A stretch of DNA of 64,000 nt from Udaeobacter sp046727935. Lineage in GTDB: Bacteria > Verrucomicrobiota > Verrucomicrobiia > Chthoniobacterales > UBA10450. Under the pieces are notes generated by a model. It did no database searches. It was not told the DNA's origin and saw nothing but the letters and a program-made list of their open reading frames with translations. The position numbers and the translations under genes were made by a program. Location of the stretch: positions 1 through 64,000 of the forward strand of contig JBKPDP010000052.1 in NCBI GenBank assembly GCA_046727935.1, given 5' to 3'. Within the stretch, counting starts at the first letter, position 1. Each line of letters begins with the position of its first letter. This document shows, piece after piece, positions 1 to 8,076 of this stretch.

Positions 1-168
1 TCGATCCTCAAATTCGAACGCGCAAATCACGCAGCGCAGCCGATACTGCAGAGCCCGTCGCTCCCGCCGCCGGCGATTCCATTCTCCCACTATCCAGAAG
101 AGAAAAACCGCCGCAAGAAAAAGCAGCAAATAAATCGTGACTAAGGCGGCGAGACTAACTCGAATCAC
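1..168 (-). CDS. Small membrane protein, C-terminus beyond window (partial)
   Basis: Reading the minus strand from a GTG at 168 gives 56 codons without a stop before the window edge. The GTG overlaps the TGA stop of the upstream TonB-like gene in a GTGA junction, so the two are probably translationally coupled. The protein begins with a single hydrophobic segment (about residues 4-27, rich in Leu, Phe and Val), then an Arg-rich stretch (NRRRRERR, positive-inside) and a CVIC pair that could start a zinc-binding knuckle. It is the last visible gene of the ExbB/ExbD/TonB-like operon. Function unknown; the true length cannot be judged. Confidence 0.6.
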   Translation of the reverse strand, partial: MIRVSLAALVTIYLLLFLAAVFLFWIVGEWNRRRRERRALQYRLRCVICAFEFEDR

Positions 169-962
169 GGCGTAGAGCGGCCTGGCTGTCTCGCCTGCGG
201 GCGCGTGATGTCACTGCCCCACTCAATCGTCGCAATCCCCCAGGTCAAAACCGCGTCGGGTCTGGCATCTCCAGGAGCGCTTCGGGAAAAACGGCAACGC
301 GCAAGATAAAGGCGGGCCTGTTCGTCTAGCCCCGGATCACCTGAGGAATTAATAGGAAAACAATATCTAATTTCTCCAACTCTGTTTACGCCCACGCGAA
401 AACGAATCGCTTCAGGCGTTTCTCCATTTGAAGCGACGAACCTCGGCTCCGGCAATATCGGAGCCCCGAAAGCATCAAGCTCGCTTGAAAACGAGACAGA
501 TGTTGGGATCGGCTCGGCAGCAGGAGCGCTCTTTTGGCGCATAAACGGAACGGCACCCGGCGGCTGAGAGTCCGGGGCGTGCGAGTCGACTTTCATGGGT
601 GGAAGTTCCTTCAGAGTTGGTTCCATCGCGTGATAGGAAGGCACGTGCTCAACCTTCGGCAGAGGGCGTAGTCTTGCTTCCGGCGGACGATGAGTTGTAA
701 ACGCAACTGCAGGATCTTCCGCGTCGATCCAGCGAAGCAGCGTACGGCCTTCTTCAGATGCAGGGGTGATCAAAGCAACGCGGGCGGGCGGCGGCAGAAG
801 CGTGACCATAGGTGGATAAACAACTTGAAAAATGTAAAAGCAAAGGGCATGTGCGACCAGGGAAACCGCCAGAAAAGCCAGGATTGCCGCTGTTCGACGC
901 CGAGGCGAATCCCAGCTAAAGAGCAGCGGTTCTGTTGCAAGCTCAGGGCTGAGACTGTTCAT
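165..962 (-). CDS. TonB-like energy transducer protein
   Basis: A 265-residue protein with a short cytoplasmic N-terminus, one membrane segment (about residues 27-49), a long Pro-rich periplasmic linker (about 50-165) and a C-terminal domain that reads like a divergent TonB/TolA C-terminal fold (FRVGVNRVGEIRYCF, then LDEQARLYLARCRF). TonB proteins carry proton-motive energy from the ExbB/ExbD motor to outer-membrane receptors. The start ATG overlaps the exbD stop by 4 bp. The ExbB-ExbD-TonB order supports the call, but the C-terminal domain is weakly conserved, so a TolA-like role is possible. Confidence 0.65.
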   Translation of the reverse strand: MNSLSPELATEPLLFSWDSPRRRTAAILAFLAVSLVAHALCFYIFQVVYPPMVTLLPPPARVALITPASEEGRTLLRWIDAEDPAVAFTTHRPPEARLRPLPKVEHVPSYHAMEPTLKELPPMKVDSHAPDSQPPGAVPFMRQKSAPAAEPIPTSVSFSSELDAFGAPILPEPRFVASNGETPEAIRFRVGVNRVGEIRYCFPINSSGDPGLDEQARLYLARCRFSRSAPGDARPDAVLTWGIATIEWGSDITRPQARQPGRSTP

Positions 963-1363
963 CGCGACGGAGCGGCGGCAAGTGCAACGGATGTGATGCC
1001 GTGCTCAAGCGCGGCATTTGTGACTTCGGCAACCGTTTCGTAAGAAGTGGAACGGTCCGCCTTGATGATAATTGATTGTCCGTCCCGCTTGGCCGCGTCC
1101 AGCAATGGGCCGAGTTGTTCCATGGTGACCCGCTGGTCCCGGAAATAGATTGCCGGAACTGCACCCCCGGTAATGCTGATGATTTGCTGGTTAGTTTGTG
1201 GACCCAGCGTAAAATGAGAGAACGGCATTGAAACGGAAATCCCCTGTTGCAAAATAAAATTCGAACTCAGCAACAGAAAAAAAACCAAAAGGAAAGCGAC
1301 TTTCACGAGCGCCACGAGCACAAGCCAGCCGAAGTTATAATTAATTGTGCGGTCGAGCTTCAT
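959..1363 (-). CDS. ExbD/TolR-family biopolymer transport protein
   Basis: 134 residues: a basic N-terminus, one membrane segment (about residues 14-37) and a periplasmic domain ending in the family pattern of a D-rich 'IIIKADRSTSYETVAEVTNAA' type segment (about 95-116), characteristic of ExbD/TolR. These proteins form the ion-conducting stator with ExbB/TolQ in the inner membrane. It sits 73 bp downstream of the exbB-like gene and overlaps the TonB-like gene by 4 bp. ExbD and TolR cannot be told apart from sequence alone; the TonB-like partner favours an Exb-type system. Confidence 0.8.
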   Translation of the reverse strand: MKLDRTINYNFGWLVLVALVKVAFLLVFFLLLSSNFILQQGISVSMPFSHFTLGPQTNQQIISITGGAVPAIYFRDQRVTMEQLGPLLDAAKRDGQSIIIKADRSTSYETVAEVTNAALEHGITSVALAAAPSR

Positions 1364-1436
1364 GAATCAGGGCGTTTTTAAGGGTTAAGCCTCAAGTGCC
1401 AGGCTGCAGACTGCTCAAAACTTAAAACTTTTCTGT

Positions 1437-2117
1437 TTATAAATCCGGGCGTACTTCGAGCTCGCGTGATGTCTCATCGGCTGGTTGGAAGGTGATGATC
1501 CCGCTGAGCGGGCGGCTCTCGGTCAACATGTGCACAATTTCGATCCCTGCCCGCTCCATGTCATGGAGCATGTTATTCACACGGGAAGAAAGGTAACTGT
1601 AAGCGACGAAAGTTGGAGTAGCTACAACCAGACCCGCTGCAGCCGTCAGCAAACTTTTATATACCCCGCTGGAAAGCTCGGTCACAGTGGCATAGCCGCC
1701 GCTCGAGGCGATTGTCGCAAACGCATCGATCATTCCTGCGACTGTTCCCAGCAATCCAAGCAACGGTGTGAGGAAAGCTATCGTAGCCAGCACCGGGAGA
1801 AACCGTTCCAGCTTCGGCACTTCAAGTTGAGCCGCTTCTTGCACGATGTCGCGTAATTCTGCCCGAGGTGCGTCGTGCCGGATGATCGCTGCATGAATCA
1901 CTCGGGCTACCGGGCCCGGAGTCCCGGCTGATTCATGCAGGGCCTCGGCGAAATTGCGCCGCCGAATCAGGTTCGACAGTCCCTTCAAGAATTCGCCCAC
2001 GTGAATCGTGGCACGGTGGAAGTAGAAGAGGCGCTCGGCAAAGACTGCGATCGAGATAATGCTACAGGCCAGAATCGGCCACATTAGCAGCCCGCCCTTT
2101 TGGATGTAATCAATCAC
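1437..2117 (-). CDS. ExbB/TolQ/MotA-family proton channel protein
   Basis: 226 residues with three predicted membrane segments (about 10-28, 110-135 and 150-175). The conserved MotA/TolQ/ExbB core is visible in LATIAFLTPLLGLLGTVAGMIDAF, where the Thr/Gly-rich stretch lines the channel, followed by a second helix with the small-residue pattern KSLLTAAAGLVVATPTFVAYSYL. It is the motor component of the operon with the ExbD-like and TonB-like genes. First gene of that operon; 110 bp separate it from the upstream exported-protein gene, with no clear promoter seen. Confidence 0.85.
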   Translation of the reverse strand: MIDYIQKGGLLMWPILACSIISIAVFAERLFYFHRATIHVGEFLKGLSNLIRRRNFAEALHESAGTPGPVARVIHAAIIRHDAPRAELRDIVQEAAQLEVPKLERFLPVLATIAFLTPLLGLLGTVAGMIDAFATIASSGGYATVTELSSGVYKSLLTAAAGLVVATPTFVAYSYLSSRVNNMLHDMERAGIEIVHMLTESRPLSGIITFQPADETSRELEVRPDL

Positions 2118-2227
2118 GCCGGTTTTGTAGTCTTCTTTACGAGCTGTGGCAAGCGAACAACCAGATGTCGATCCACTGGTCGCTCAATGCAACAGTCAGC
2201 GTCTGGCGAGGTCCCAAAGGACTTCTC

Positions 2228-2743
2228 TTATCGGGAACCTTTCTCTCGGGCCTTGGGAGAAGAGGATGGGCGAATCTTGGCGGCGCTTTTGCCACCCACT
2301 AATTTTCCGGATGCGTCGAACACGGAATAGCCGGCTTGCTTGCCCGATGCATCGTAACTGTAAACGATCTTGTGCAAAAGCGTACCGTCTTCGGCGCTTT
2401 GAGTTTCTTCCAAAAGACGCCCGTTGTCGTCATATTTGTAACGGCTCTTGAAACGAAAGCGGCCATCGGGTCCGGAGATTTCGCCGCTGGAAAAATGTCC
2501 TGCATCATCCAGTTCATAACGAATCGTCTCGCGGAGTTTGCCATTCGGATCGGTCGTCGTCGCCACGGCCTTATGCTGCGCATTGTCGAATTTGTAGACT
2601 GTGCGTGAACCGTCTGGGTGCATCGAAACGGTTACCCGCACGGCGTCACTCCGAGTTTGTTCTGGAGACTGGCTCAATCCGACTTTGGTGCCACAGACCA
2701 CAAGCGCACAAGCCATCGTCAACGCTGCCTGGAAAAATTTCAT
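2228..2743 (-). CDS. Exported protein with RHS/YD-like repeats, function unknown
   Basis: 171 residues. The N-terminus is a signal peptide (MKFFQAALTMACALVVCG, with cleavage likely near residue 25). The body holds about four imperfect 20-25-residue units with the pattern D.G....Y.YD..G (for example YKYDDNGRLLE and YSYDASGKQAG), which resembles YD/RHS-type beta repeats. The tail is short and basic. It lies head-to-head with mraZ and upstream of the exbB-like gene on the same strand. No enzyme motif is visible, so the function is unassigned. Confidence 0.6.
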   Translation of the reverse strand: MKFFQAALTMACALVVCGTKVGLSQSPEQTRSDAVRVTVSMHPDGSRTVYKFDNAQHKAVATTTDPNGKLRETIRYELDDAGHFSSGEISGPDGRFRFKSRYKYDDNGRLLEETQSAEDGTLLHKIVYSYDASGKQAGYSVFDASGKLVGGKSAAKIRPSSSPKAREKGSR

Positions 2744-2799
2744 GACCCGAGGAGCTTACGGTTCAGGTGAGTAGGCGCAAACATGCCTGAAATTTTTTA

Positions 2800-2828
2800 T
2801 TGACCGCACGTGAGGAAGGTGGTTAAAG
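2800..2828 (+). promoter_or_regulatory. Possible promoter of the dcw cluster
   Basis: TTGACC at 2800-2805 is followed after 17 bp by TTAAAG at 2823-2828. The -35 is good and the -10 is weak. It sits directly in front of, and overlaps, the MraZ-type repeats, which is where a MraZ-repressed promoter would be expected. Inference from sequence only. Confidence 0.35.
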
Positions 2829-2852
2829 GTGGGGTCAAGTGGAGCAAAATGG
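2819..2852 (+). promoter_or_regulatory. MraZ operator: four (G/A)TGG boxes at exact 10-bp spacing
   Basis: GTGG occurs at 2819, 2829 and 2839 and ATGG at 2849, each exactly 10 bp apart. MraZ is known to bind direct repeats of a TGGG-like box separated by about 5 bp in front of its own gene. The array lies immediately upstream of, or just reaches, the preferred mraZ start, so autoregulation of the whole dcw operon is the likely role. It also argues against the upstream GTG at 2810 as the true start. Confidence 0.7.
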
Positions 2853-3328
2853 ACGAATTCTCCACTCGATACATGGACAACGATTCTCCACCCGAACGCT
2901 TCTATGCCGGAGAGTTCCGGCATTCCATCGACGAGAAAAATCGAATCACGATTCCTTCTCGTTGGCGACGGGACAAGGCAGAGGAATTTATCCTTTTGCC
3001 CGAGGCGACTCATCAATTTCTCCTCGTCATGTCGCCGAAGGAGTTTGCGCGAATGAGTTTAGCAGCAGAAACAAACCAAGGCGTTTCCGCGCGGGATCGC
3101 CGGATTTTTTTGCGCCATCTGCATTCACGCGCGCAGCACGCAAGCGCCGACCGGCAAGGGCGTCTTGTTTTGCCCGAAGAGCTTTGCCGAAAGATCGGAT
3201 TGAAAGGGGAAGTATCCCTGGTGGGCAATCGGGGTCGTTTTGAGATTTGGAATCTGCAGCGCTGGAAACGCGCGCACGACGAGGAGACAGCTACTTACCA
3301 GCACGTGGCGAGCGAGATTGGCTTATAA
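2849..3328 (+). CDS. mraZ: MraZ transcriptional regulator
   Basis: About 159 residues from the ATG at 2849. The protein has the two SpoVT/AbrB-like half-domains of MraZ: FYAGEFRHSIDEKNRITIPSRWR near the N-terminus and the second copy HASADRQGRLVLPEELCRKIGL near residues 95-120, both with the DxKxR / D..GR..(I/L)P signature. MraZ is a DNA-binding protein that controls the dcw cluster it heads. An open frame extends up to a GTG at 2810, but that would put the operator repeats inside the gene. ATG 2849 has GGAG 4 bp upstream; ATG 2873 is another possible start. Next gene: rsmH. Confidence 0.93.
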   Translation: MDEFSTRYMDNDSPPERFYAGEFRHSIDEKNRITIPSRWRRDKAEEFILLPEATHQFLLVMSPKEFARMSLAAETNQGVSARDRRIFLRHLHSRAQHASADRQGRLVLPEELCRKIGLKGEVSLVGNRGRFEIWNLQRWKRAHDEETATYQHVASEIGL

Positions 3329-3425
3329 TCAGATGCTTGGTCAAAACGTTATCAACACATTTTGGTTTGAGCGGCCTGTCTGGGTGGCCGTTGATCCGTT
3401 TACTGCCGAAGAGGAGGCGCGCGAA

Positions 3426-4349
3426 ATGGAGGATTTCACTTATCACCGTCCAGTGCTGGAGAGCGAGGTAGTGGAATTGCTCGAACCGAAACCAGGTTCG
3501 CTCATTGTAGATGCAACCTGTGGGGGCGGCGGCCACACCGAAGCGTTTTTGGAGAGCGGGGCCGACATTCTGGCCTTGGACCAGGACCCTGATGCGGTCC
3601 AACACGTGAGTGAGCGACTGGCGCGCTTCGGCCGGCGCGTGAATGTACAACAGGCGAATTTTCGCTGCGCAGCCGCCATCCTTAACGAGCTCGGTATTCG
3701 CACCATCGGCGGCGCGCTTCTTGATCTAGGTGTCTCTTCCCAGCAACTGGAAAATGCGGAGCGTGGGTTCAGCTTCATGCGAAATGGTCCGCTCGACATG
3801 CGCATGGGCCCTCGGGCGCGACTGACCGCTGCTACGATCGTAAACGAGTACAGCGAAGAACAATTGACGCAGTTGTTTCGCGAGCTCGGAGAGGAGCCGG
3901 CAGCGCGCCGCATTGCAAGTCTGATCGTAAAGATGCGAAAGACTTCACCGTTTCGCGAAACTCTGCCGCTGGCGCGCGCGATTGAAAAGCTGGTTGGCCG
4001 GCATGGCCGTCATCATCCGGCGACGCAGGTGTTTCAAGCGCTGCGGATGGAAGTGAATGACGAGCTTGGCGCGCTCGAAGAGGGCCTGCGAGTTTTGACT
4101 GCGCGGCTCGAGCGCGGTGGGCGCATCGCGGTGATAACTTTTCATTCATTGGAAGATCGGATCGTGAAGAATTTCTTTCGCGATCATAGCCGGGAATGGC
4201 TGGACAAACCGGAGTGGCCCGCGCCGCAACGCAACCCCGAGTACGATCTTAAACTGGTTACGCCGAAACCAGTTGAGCCGACCGAAGAGGAACGGCGCAC
4301 GAATCCCCGTTCGCGCAGCGCAAAATTGCGCGTGGCCGAGAAGATCTAA
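3426..4349 (+). CDS. rsmH: 16S rRNA (cytosine(1402)-N(4))-methyltransferase RsmH
   Basis: 307 residues, the normal family length, starting at ATG 3426 behind a strong ribosome site (GAGGAGG, 8 bp upstream). The open frame runs further upstream without homology. Typical motifs: YHRPVL at the start, DATCGGGGHTEAFL for SAM binding, DLGVSSQQLENAERGFSF, GPLDMRMG and ITFHSLEDRIVK. The enzyme N4-methylates C1402 in 16S rRNA. The gene (older name mraW) follows mraZ as in most bacteria and is separated from ftsL by only one base. Confidence 0.96.
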   Translation: MEDFTYHRPVLESEVVELLEPKPGSLIVDATCGGGGHTEAFLESGADILALDQDPDAVQHVSERLARFGRRVNVQQANFRCAAAILNELGIRTIGGALLDLGVSSQQLENAERGFSFMRNGPLDMRMGPRARLTAATIVNEYSEEQLTQLFRELGEEPAARRIASLIVKMRKTSPFRETLPLARAIEKLVGRHGRHHPATQVFQALRMEVNDELGALEEGLRVLTARLERGGRIAVITFHSLEDRIVKNFFRDHSREWLDKPEWPAPQRNPEYDLKLVTPKPVEPTEEERRTNPRSRSAKLRVAEKI

Positions 4350-4350
4350 A

Positions 4351-4719
4351 ATGAAACGATCGCATCGAAGAAACTGGAATGCGGTAAACGCGGCGTCGCT
4401 GGCGCGCTGGATTGTGGTGACCGCGTTTCTGGCGTTGGCCGGATTAAGCTATGTTTATTTGACGCTGCAACTCTACCATCTGGGCGAACGCAGAAAGGCG
4501 GTCGAAAATGAGCTCGGCACTCTCCGCACCCAAAACGACATAGCCAGCGCGCAAATCGCGGCTTTGACCTCGCGCTCTGCATTGCAACGCCGTTTGAAAG
4601 AAGGCTACCTGAAAATGGTGCCTATTTCGGAGGCCAACATTGTGCGGCTCACCATGCCTGCCCGCTCAGCGGACGACGACGTGATCCAACCCGTAGCCAA
4701 TCCTTCCGGCACAAAATGA
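4351..4719 (+). CDS. ftsL: FtsL-like cell division protein
   Basis: 122 residues from ATG 4351: a basic cytoplasmic tail, one membrane segment (about residues 19-41) and a short periplasmic coiled-coil segment (LGERRKAVENELGTLRTQNDIASAQIAAL). This is the size and topology of FtsL, a bitopic divisome protein that works with FtsB and FtsQ. FtsL is poorly conserved, so the call rests on topology and on position between rsmH and ftsI, where ftsL normally lies. The ATG of ftsI overlaps its TGA stop. Confidence 0.75.
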   Translation: MKRSHRRNWNAVNAASLARWIVVTAFLALAGLSYVYLTLQLYHLGERRKAVENELGTLRTQNDIASAQIAALTSRSALQRRLKEGYLKMVPISEANIVRLTMPARSADDDVIQPVANPSGTK

Positions 4720-6533
4720 ATGCAAACAGTCGAACCCGTTGCGTACTGGTGTGCGCTGCTTTTATCGGGCTGTTCAGCATTTTTTCATTTCGCTTAATCT
4801 ATCTGCAGGCAATCAAGCACGACGAATACGCCGGTCTTGCAGCTGAAAAGCACGTTTATAAGCAAATCATCCACGCGGAACGCGGCACGATCCTCGACGC
4901 AAATAACGAAGTCCTTGCCCACAACATTCCTGTTGAAACAGTAGTGGCCGACGCCACGCATGTTAACAACCGGCAAGCGATCGTTGATCTTTTGAGCGAG
5001 GAACTTCGACTCCCGTCTGCGCAGATCGCGGAAAAGTTAAGCAGCGAGCGCCGCTACATCGTCATCAAGCGTGAAGTGCCCGAAACGCAGGCAGTCGCGC
5101 TGCGTGAAAAACTTCGCGCTTCTAATCTGCGTGGGATTTATTTCGAGCATGATGCCACTCGCGTTTACCCAAACGGCTCGATGCTTTGCCACGTCATTGG
5201 ATTCACCGACTTCGACCATTGTGGTATCCAGGGCGTGGAAGCGTCAATGGAGGAATACCTTCATGGGCAGGACGGTTATCGCTTCATCGAACACAACCGT
5301 GCCGGCCAGGAGATCGTGCCTTATCGCGGACAGGAGCGTGCGCCGCGCGATGGCTACCAGGTCCATCTGACTGTCGATCTTAGTTTGCAGAACATTGTTG
5401 AGAACGAAATCGACGCCGCGATGAAGGAATATTCTCCTCAAAAAGCCACGATTATTTTGATGCGGCCGCAGACAGGCGAAATTCTCGCGATTGCTAATCG
5501 GCCCGATTTCGATTTGAACCTTCGCTCGGAGGCCAAGCCTGAAGAAATGAAAAACCGGGCCATCATCGACATGATGGAACCGGGCTCTACCTTCAAGATT
5601 GTTGCGGCGGCCGCCGCTCTTAATGAACGCAAACTCCGGCCTGATTCGACGATCTTTTGCGAAAACGGTCTCTGGAATTTTGGTGGCGCGGCCCTGCATG
5701 ATCATCGCGCGTTTTCCTATCTGAGCGTGCGAGACGTTCTTATCAAATCGAGCAATATTGGCGCAGCCAAGCTTGCCCTCAGCGTGGGCGAACAAAGGTT
5801 CTACGAATACATACGTCGATTCGGTTTTGGCGAGCGGACCGGAATTGAGCTGCCGGGTGAAATCGGTGGACTCATTCGGCCGCCGCAAGCGTGGAGCAAA
5901 ATCTCGATCACGCGAATCCCGATGGGGCACGAGGTCGGGGTTACACCGTTACAAATGACAGTGGCGATGGCGGTGATTGCCAATGGCGGCAAATTAGTCA
6001 CGCCACGCATCATAAAATCGATTACCACGCCGGAGGGCAAAACCGTCAGCTCACTTTCTCCTGTAGCGTTGCGTCAGGTAATTTCTTCCCAAACCGCCAG
6101 AGAACTCGGTGATGCGCTGCGCGGAGTGGTGAGCGATCGCGGTACCGCTGCGGCCGCTGCCGTTCCCGGTTTTACGATTGCGGGCAAAACCGGAACCGCG
6201 CAAAAGGTTGATCCTCGAGGAGGATACGAGCAGGGGAAGTTTGTTGTTTCTTTCGCAGGCTATCTGCCGGCGGAACATCCCGAGTTTGTAGGTCTGGTGG
6301 TGCTGGATGATGCGCACACCAGCAAACCGGAGTTAAACTACGGTGGGCTCATTGCAGGACCAATTTTTTCCCGGGTGGCTGAAAAAGCCGCCCGGTATCT
6401 TGATCTTGAGCCGCATGAGGAGATTCGCAAAGCGATTCCCGTAGAGCGAGTCGAAAAAACGATGCCGGCAGAGCGAACGCGCAAAACTAGGCCGGCAGAA
6501 CGAATCGCCTTAACCAATGCTTCGCACCATTGA
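4716..6533 (+). CDS. ftsI: Peptidoglycan D,D-transpeptidase FtsI (PBP3-type)
   Basis: 605 residues: N-terminal membrane anchor (about 9-29), PBP dimerisation domain (about 50-215, beginning HAERGTILDANNEVLA) and transpeptidase domain. The three penicillin-binding motifs are present: STFK with Ser near 291, SSN near 347 and KTGT near 490. This septal class B PBP cross-links peptide stems during division. The C-terminal tail carries an imperfect repeat (PVERVEK, PAERTRK, PAERIA) not expected in FtsI. It overlaps ftsL by 4 bp and is 58 bp from murE. Confidence 0.94.
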   Translation: MNANSRTRCVLVCAAFIGLFSIFSFRLIYLQAIKHDEYAGLAAEKHVYKQIIHAERGTILDANNEVLAHNIPVETVVADATHVNNRQAIVDLLSEELRLPSAQIAEKLSSERRYIVIKREVPETQAVALREKLRASNLRGIYFEHDATRVYPNGSMLCHVIGFTDFDHCGIQGVEASMEEYLHGQDGYRFIEHNRAGQEIVPYRGQERAPRDGYQVHLTVDLSLQNIVENEIDAAMKEYSPQKATIILMRPQTGEILAIANRPDFDLNLRSEAKPEEMKNRAIIDMMEPGSTFKIVAAAAALNERKLRPDSTIFCENGLWNFGGAALHDHRAFSYLSVRDVLIKSSNIGAAKLALSVGEQRFYEYIRRFGFGERTGIELPGEIGGLIRPPQAWSKISITRIPMGHEVGVTPLQMTVAMAVIANGGKLVTPRIIKSITTPEGKTVSSLSPVALRQVISSQTARELGDALRGVVSDRGTAAAAAVPGFTIAGKTGTAQKVDPRGGYEQGKFVVSFAGYLPAEHPEFVGLVVLDDAHTSKPELNYGGLIAGPIFSRVAEKAARYLDLEPHEEIRKAIPVERVEKTMPAERTRKTRPAERIALTNASHH

Positions 6534-6591
6534 ACACCTCGCCCTGGTTCGCGGCTGCGAATCCGTCCCGCGGTGGACATGTTAAAGCCTC

Positions 6592-8076
6592 ATGCAGCTC
6601 AAGACTCTTCTCGCCGCGACTCCAGTTCGCCAAGTCATCGGGACACTTGATCGCGCAGTGGAAAACATCGCGTATGACTCGCGGCGAGTGCAAAGGAATG
6701 GCATGTTCGTGGCGTTGCGGGGCGAGAAATCCGATGGCCACGAATTCATCGGTCAGGCAATCGAAAAAGGCGCATCGGTAATCGTAGCCGAACGCGAGGA
6801 ACAAAATCCGCGCGCAACTTGTCTCGTTGTCGAGAACACGCGCACCGCGCTCGCTGATTTTGCATCAACCTTTTACGGCCACCCGGGGCGCAAATTAAAA
6901 CTGGCGACGGTCACGGGCACGAACGGTAAAACCACCACTACATTTCTCATCAAGCACATTTGTGAAAATGCCGGTTTGCGTTGCGGATTGATCGGAACGG
7001 TGCGCTACGAGATCGGCGAGCGGGTTTTGCCGGCCATTCGCACCACACCAGAATCGCTCGATTTACAAGAGCTACTGGCGCAGATCGTCAACGCGGGTTG
7101 TAAGGCAGCGGCAATGGAAGTTTCTTCGCATGCGCTCGCGCAGGATCGCACGCGTGGGCTCGAATGGAACGTCGCCGTTTTCACAAATCTTACGCAGGAC
7201 CATCTCGATTTTCATGGGACCATGAAAAGCTACTTCGAATCCAAGATGAAGCTCTTCACAGGACTCGGGAGTCAGAAAAGAAAGCGCAAAGCAGTAGCAA
7301 TTGTGAACGTCGATGATCGCTACGGCGAACAATTGCTCGACAAAATCGACAAACGTATAGGGGTTATCACTTACGGAATGGGACTGCGAGCGGATTTCCG
7401 CGCTTCAAATTATCGCGTCGAGTCGAGCGGCACTTCTTATCAGCTGGATGCTCGTGGGAAGAGTTATCTGGTTCGCGTTCCTTTGATTGGCCGGTTTAAT
7501 GTCACAAACTCCGTGGCGGCGCTGGCTGCCGCCAACGCTCTTGGAATCAATTTGCGTGACGCTGTGTTTAGTCTTGGCAAGTCGTCGCAAGTGCCGGGCC
7601 GCCTGGAATTGGTTCCCGCAAAGCGACAATTTCAAGTTTTCGTGGACTACGCACATACACCCGACGCGCTGGGGAATGTCCTCAAAACGCTGCGTGAGCT
7701 TGAGCCGCATCGGTTGATCGCCGTTTTTGGTTGCGGCGGCAATCGCGACCGGCAGAAGCGCCCGTTGATGGCTGAAATAGTAGATCGTCATGCTGATTAC
7801 GCCATAATTACCTCCGATAATCCGCGCAAAGAGAATCCGGACACGATCATCGCCGAGATCGAAAGGGGGTTTCGCTCGAATCGCTATGAGAAAATTGTTG
7901 ATCGCACTCAAGCCATTAATCGCGCCATTGCGCTTGCACAGCCGCGCGACATTGTGTTGATCGCAGGCAAGGGGCACGAAAATTATCAGGAGTTCGCGGA
8001 TCACACCATTCCGTTCGACGATATTCAAGTCGCGCGACGTGCGATTGAGGACCATCCAGTGGAGTTTTCGTCATGA
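6592..8076 (+). CDS. murE: UDP-MurNAc-tripeptide synthetase MurE (meso-DAP type)
   Basis: 494 residues with the Mur ligase three-domain layout. ATP loop GTNGKTTTT near residue 109; central-domain FTNLTQDHLDFHG near 200; C-terminal domain with VDYAHTPDAL and the substrate-selecting motif DNPR near 408. DNPR is the known marker of enzymes that add meso-diaminopimelate rather than lysine, so this organism probably has a DAP-type peptidoglycan. The gene ends in an ATGA overlap with murF. Confidence 0.95.
   Translation: MQLKTLLAATPVRQVIGTLDRAVENIAYDSRRVQRNGMFVALRGEKSDGHEFIGQAIEKGASVIVAEREEQNPRATCLVVENTRTALADFASTFYGHPGRKLKLATVTGTNGKTTTTFLIKHICENAGLRCGLIGTVRYEIGERVLPAIRTTPESLDLQELLAQIVNAGCKAAAMEVSSHALAQDRTRGLEWNVAVFTNLTQDHLDFHGTMKSYFESKMKLFTGLGSQKRKRKAVAIVNVDDRYGEQLLDKIDKRIGVITYGMGLRADFRASNYRVESSGTSYQLDARGKSYLVRVPLIGRFNVTNSVAALAAANALGINLRDAVFSLGKSSQVPGRLELVPAKRQFQVFVDYAHTPDALGNVLKTLRELEPHRLIAVFGCGGNRDRQKRPLMAEIVDRHADYAIITSDNPRKENPDTIIAEIERGFRSNRYEKIVDRTQAINRAIALAQPRDIVLIAGKGHENYQEFADHTIPFDDIQVARRAIEDHPVEFSS

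Noticed and set aside
690..1043. Plus-strand open frame of 117 codons
   Set aside because: Overlaps two well-supported minus-strand genes (TonB-like and ExbD), with no motif, signal or ribosome site of its own.
2810..2848. GTG start for mraZ at 2810
   Set aside because: Would place the MraZ-binding repeats within the coding sequence and adds 13 residues not typical of MraZ.
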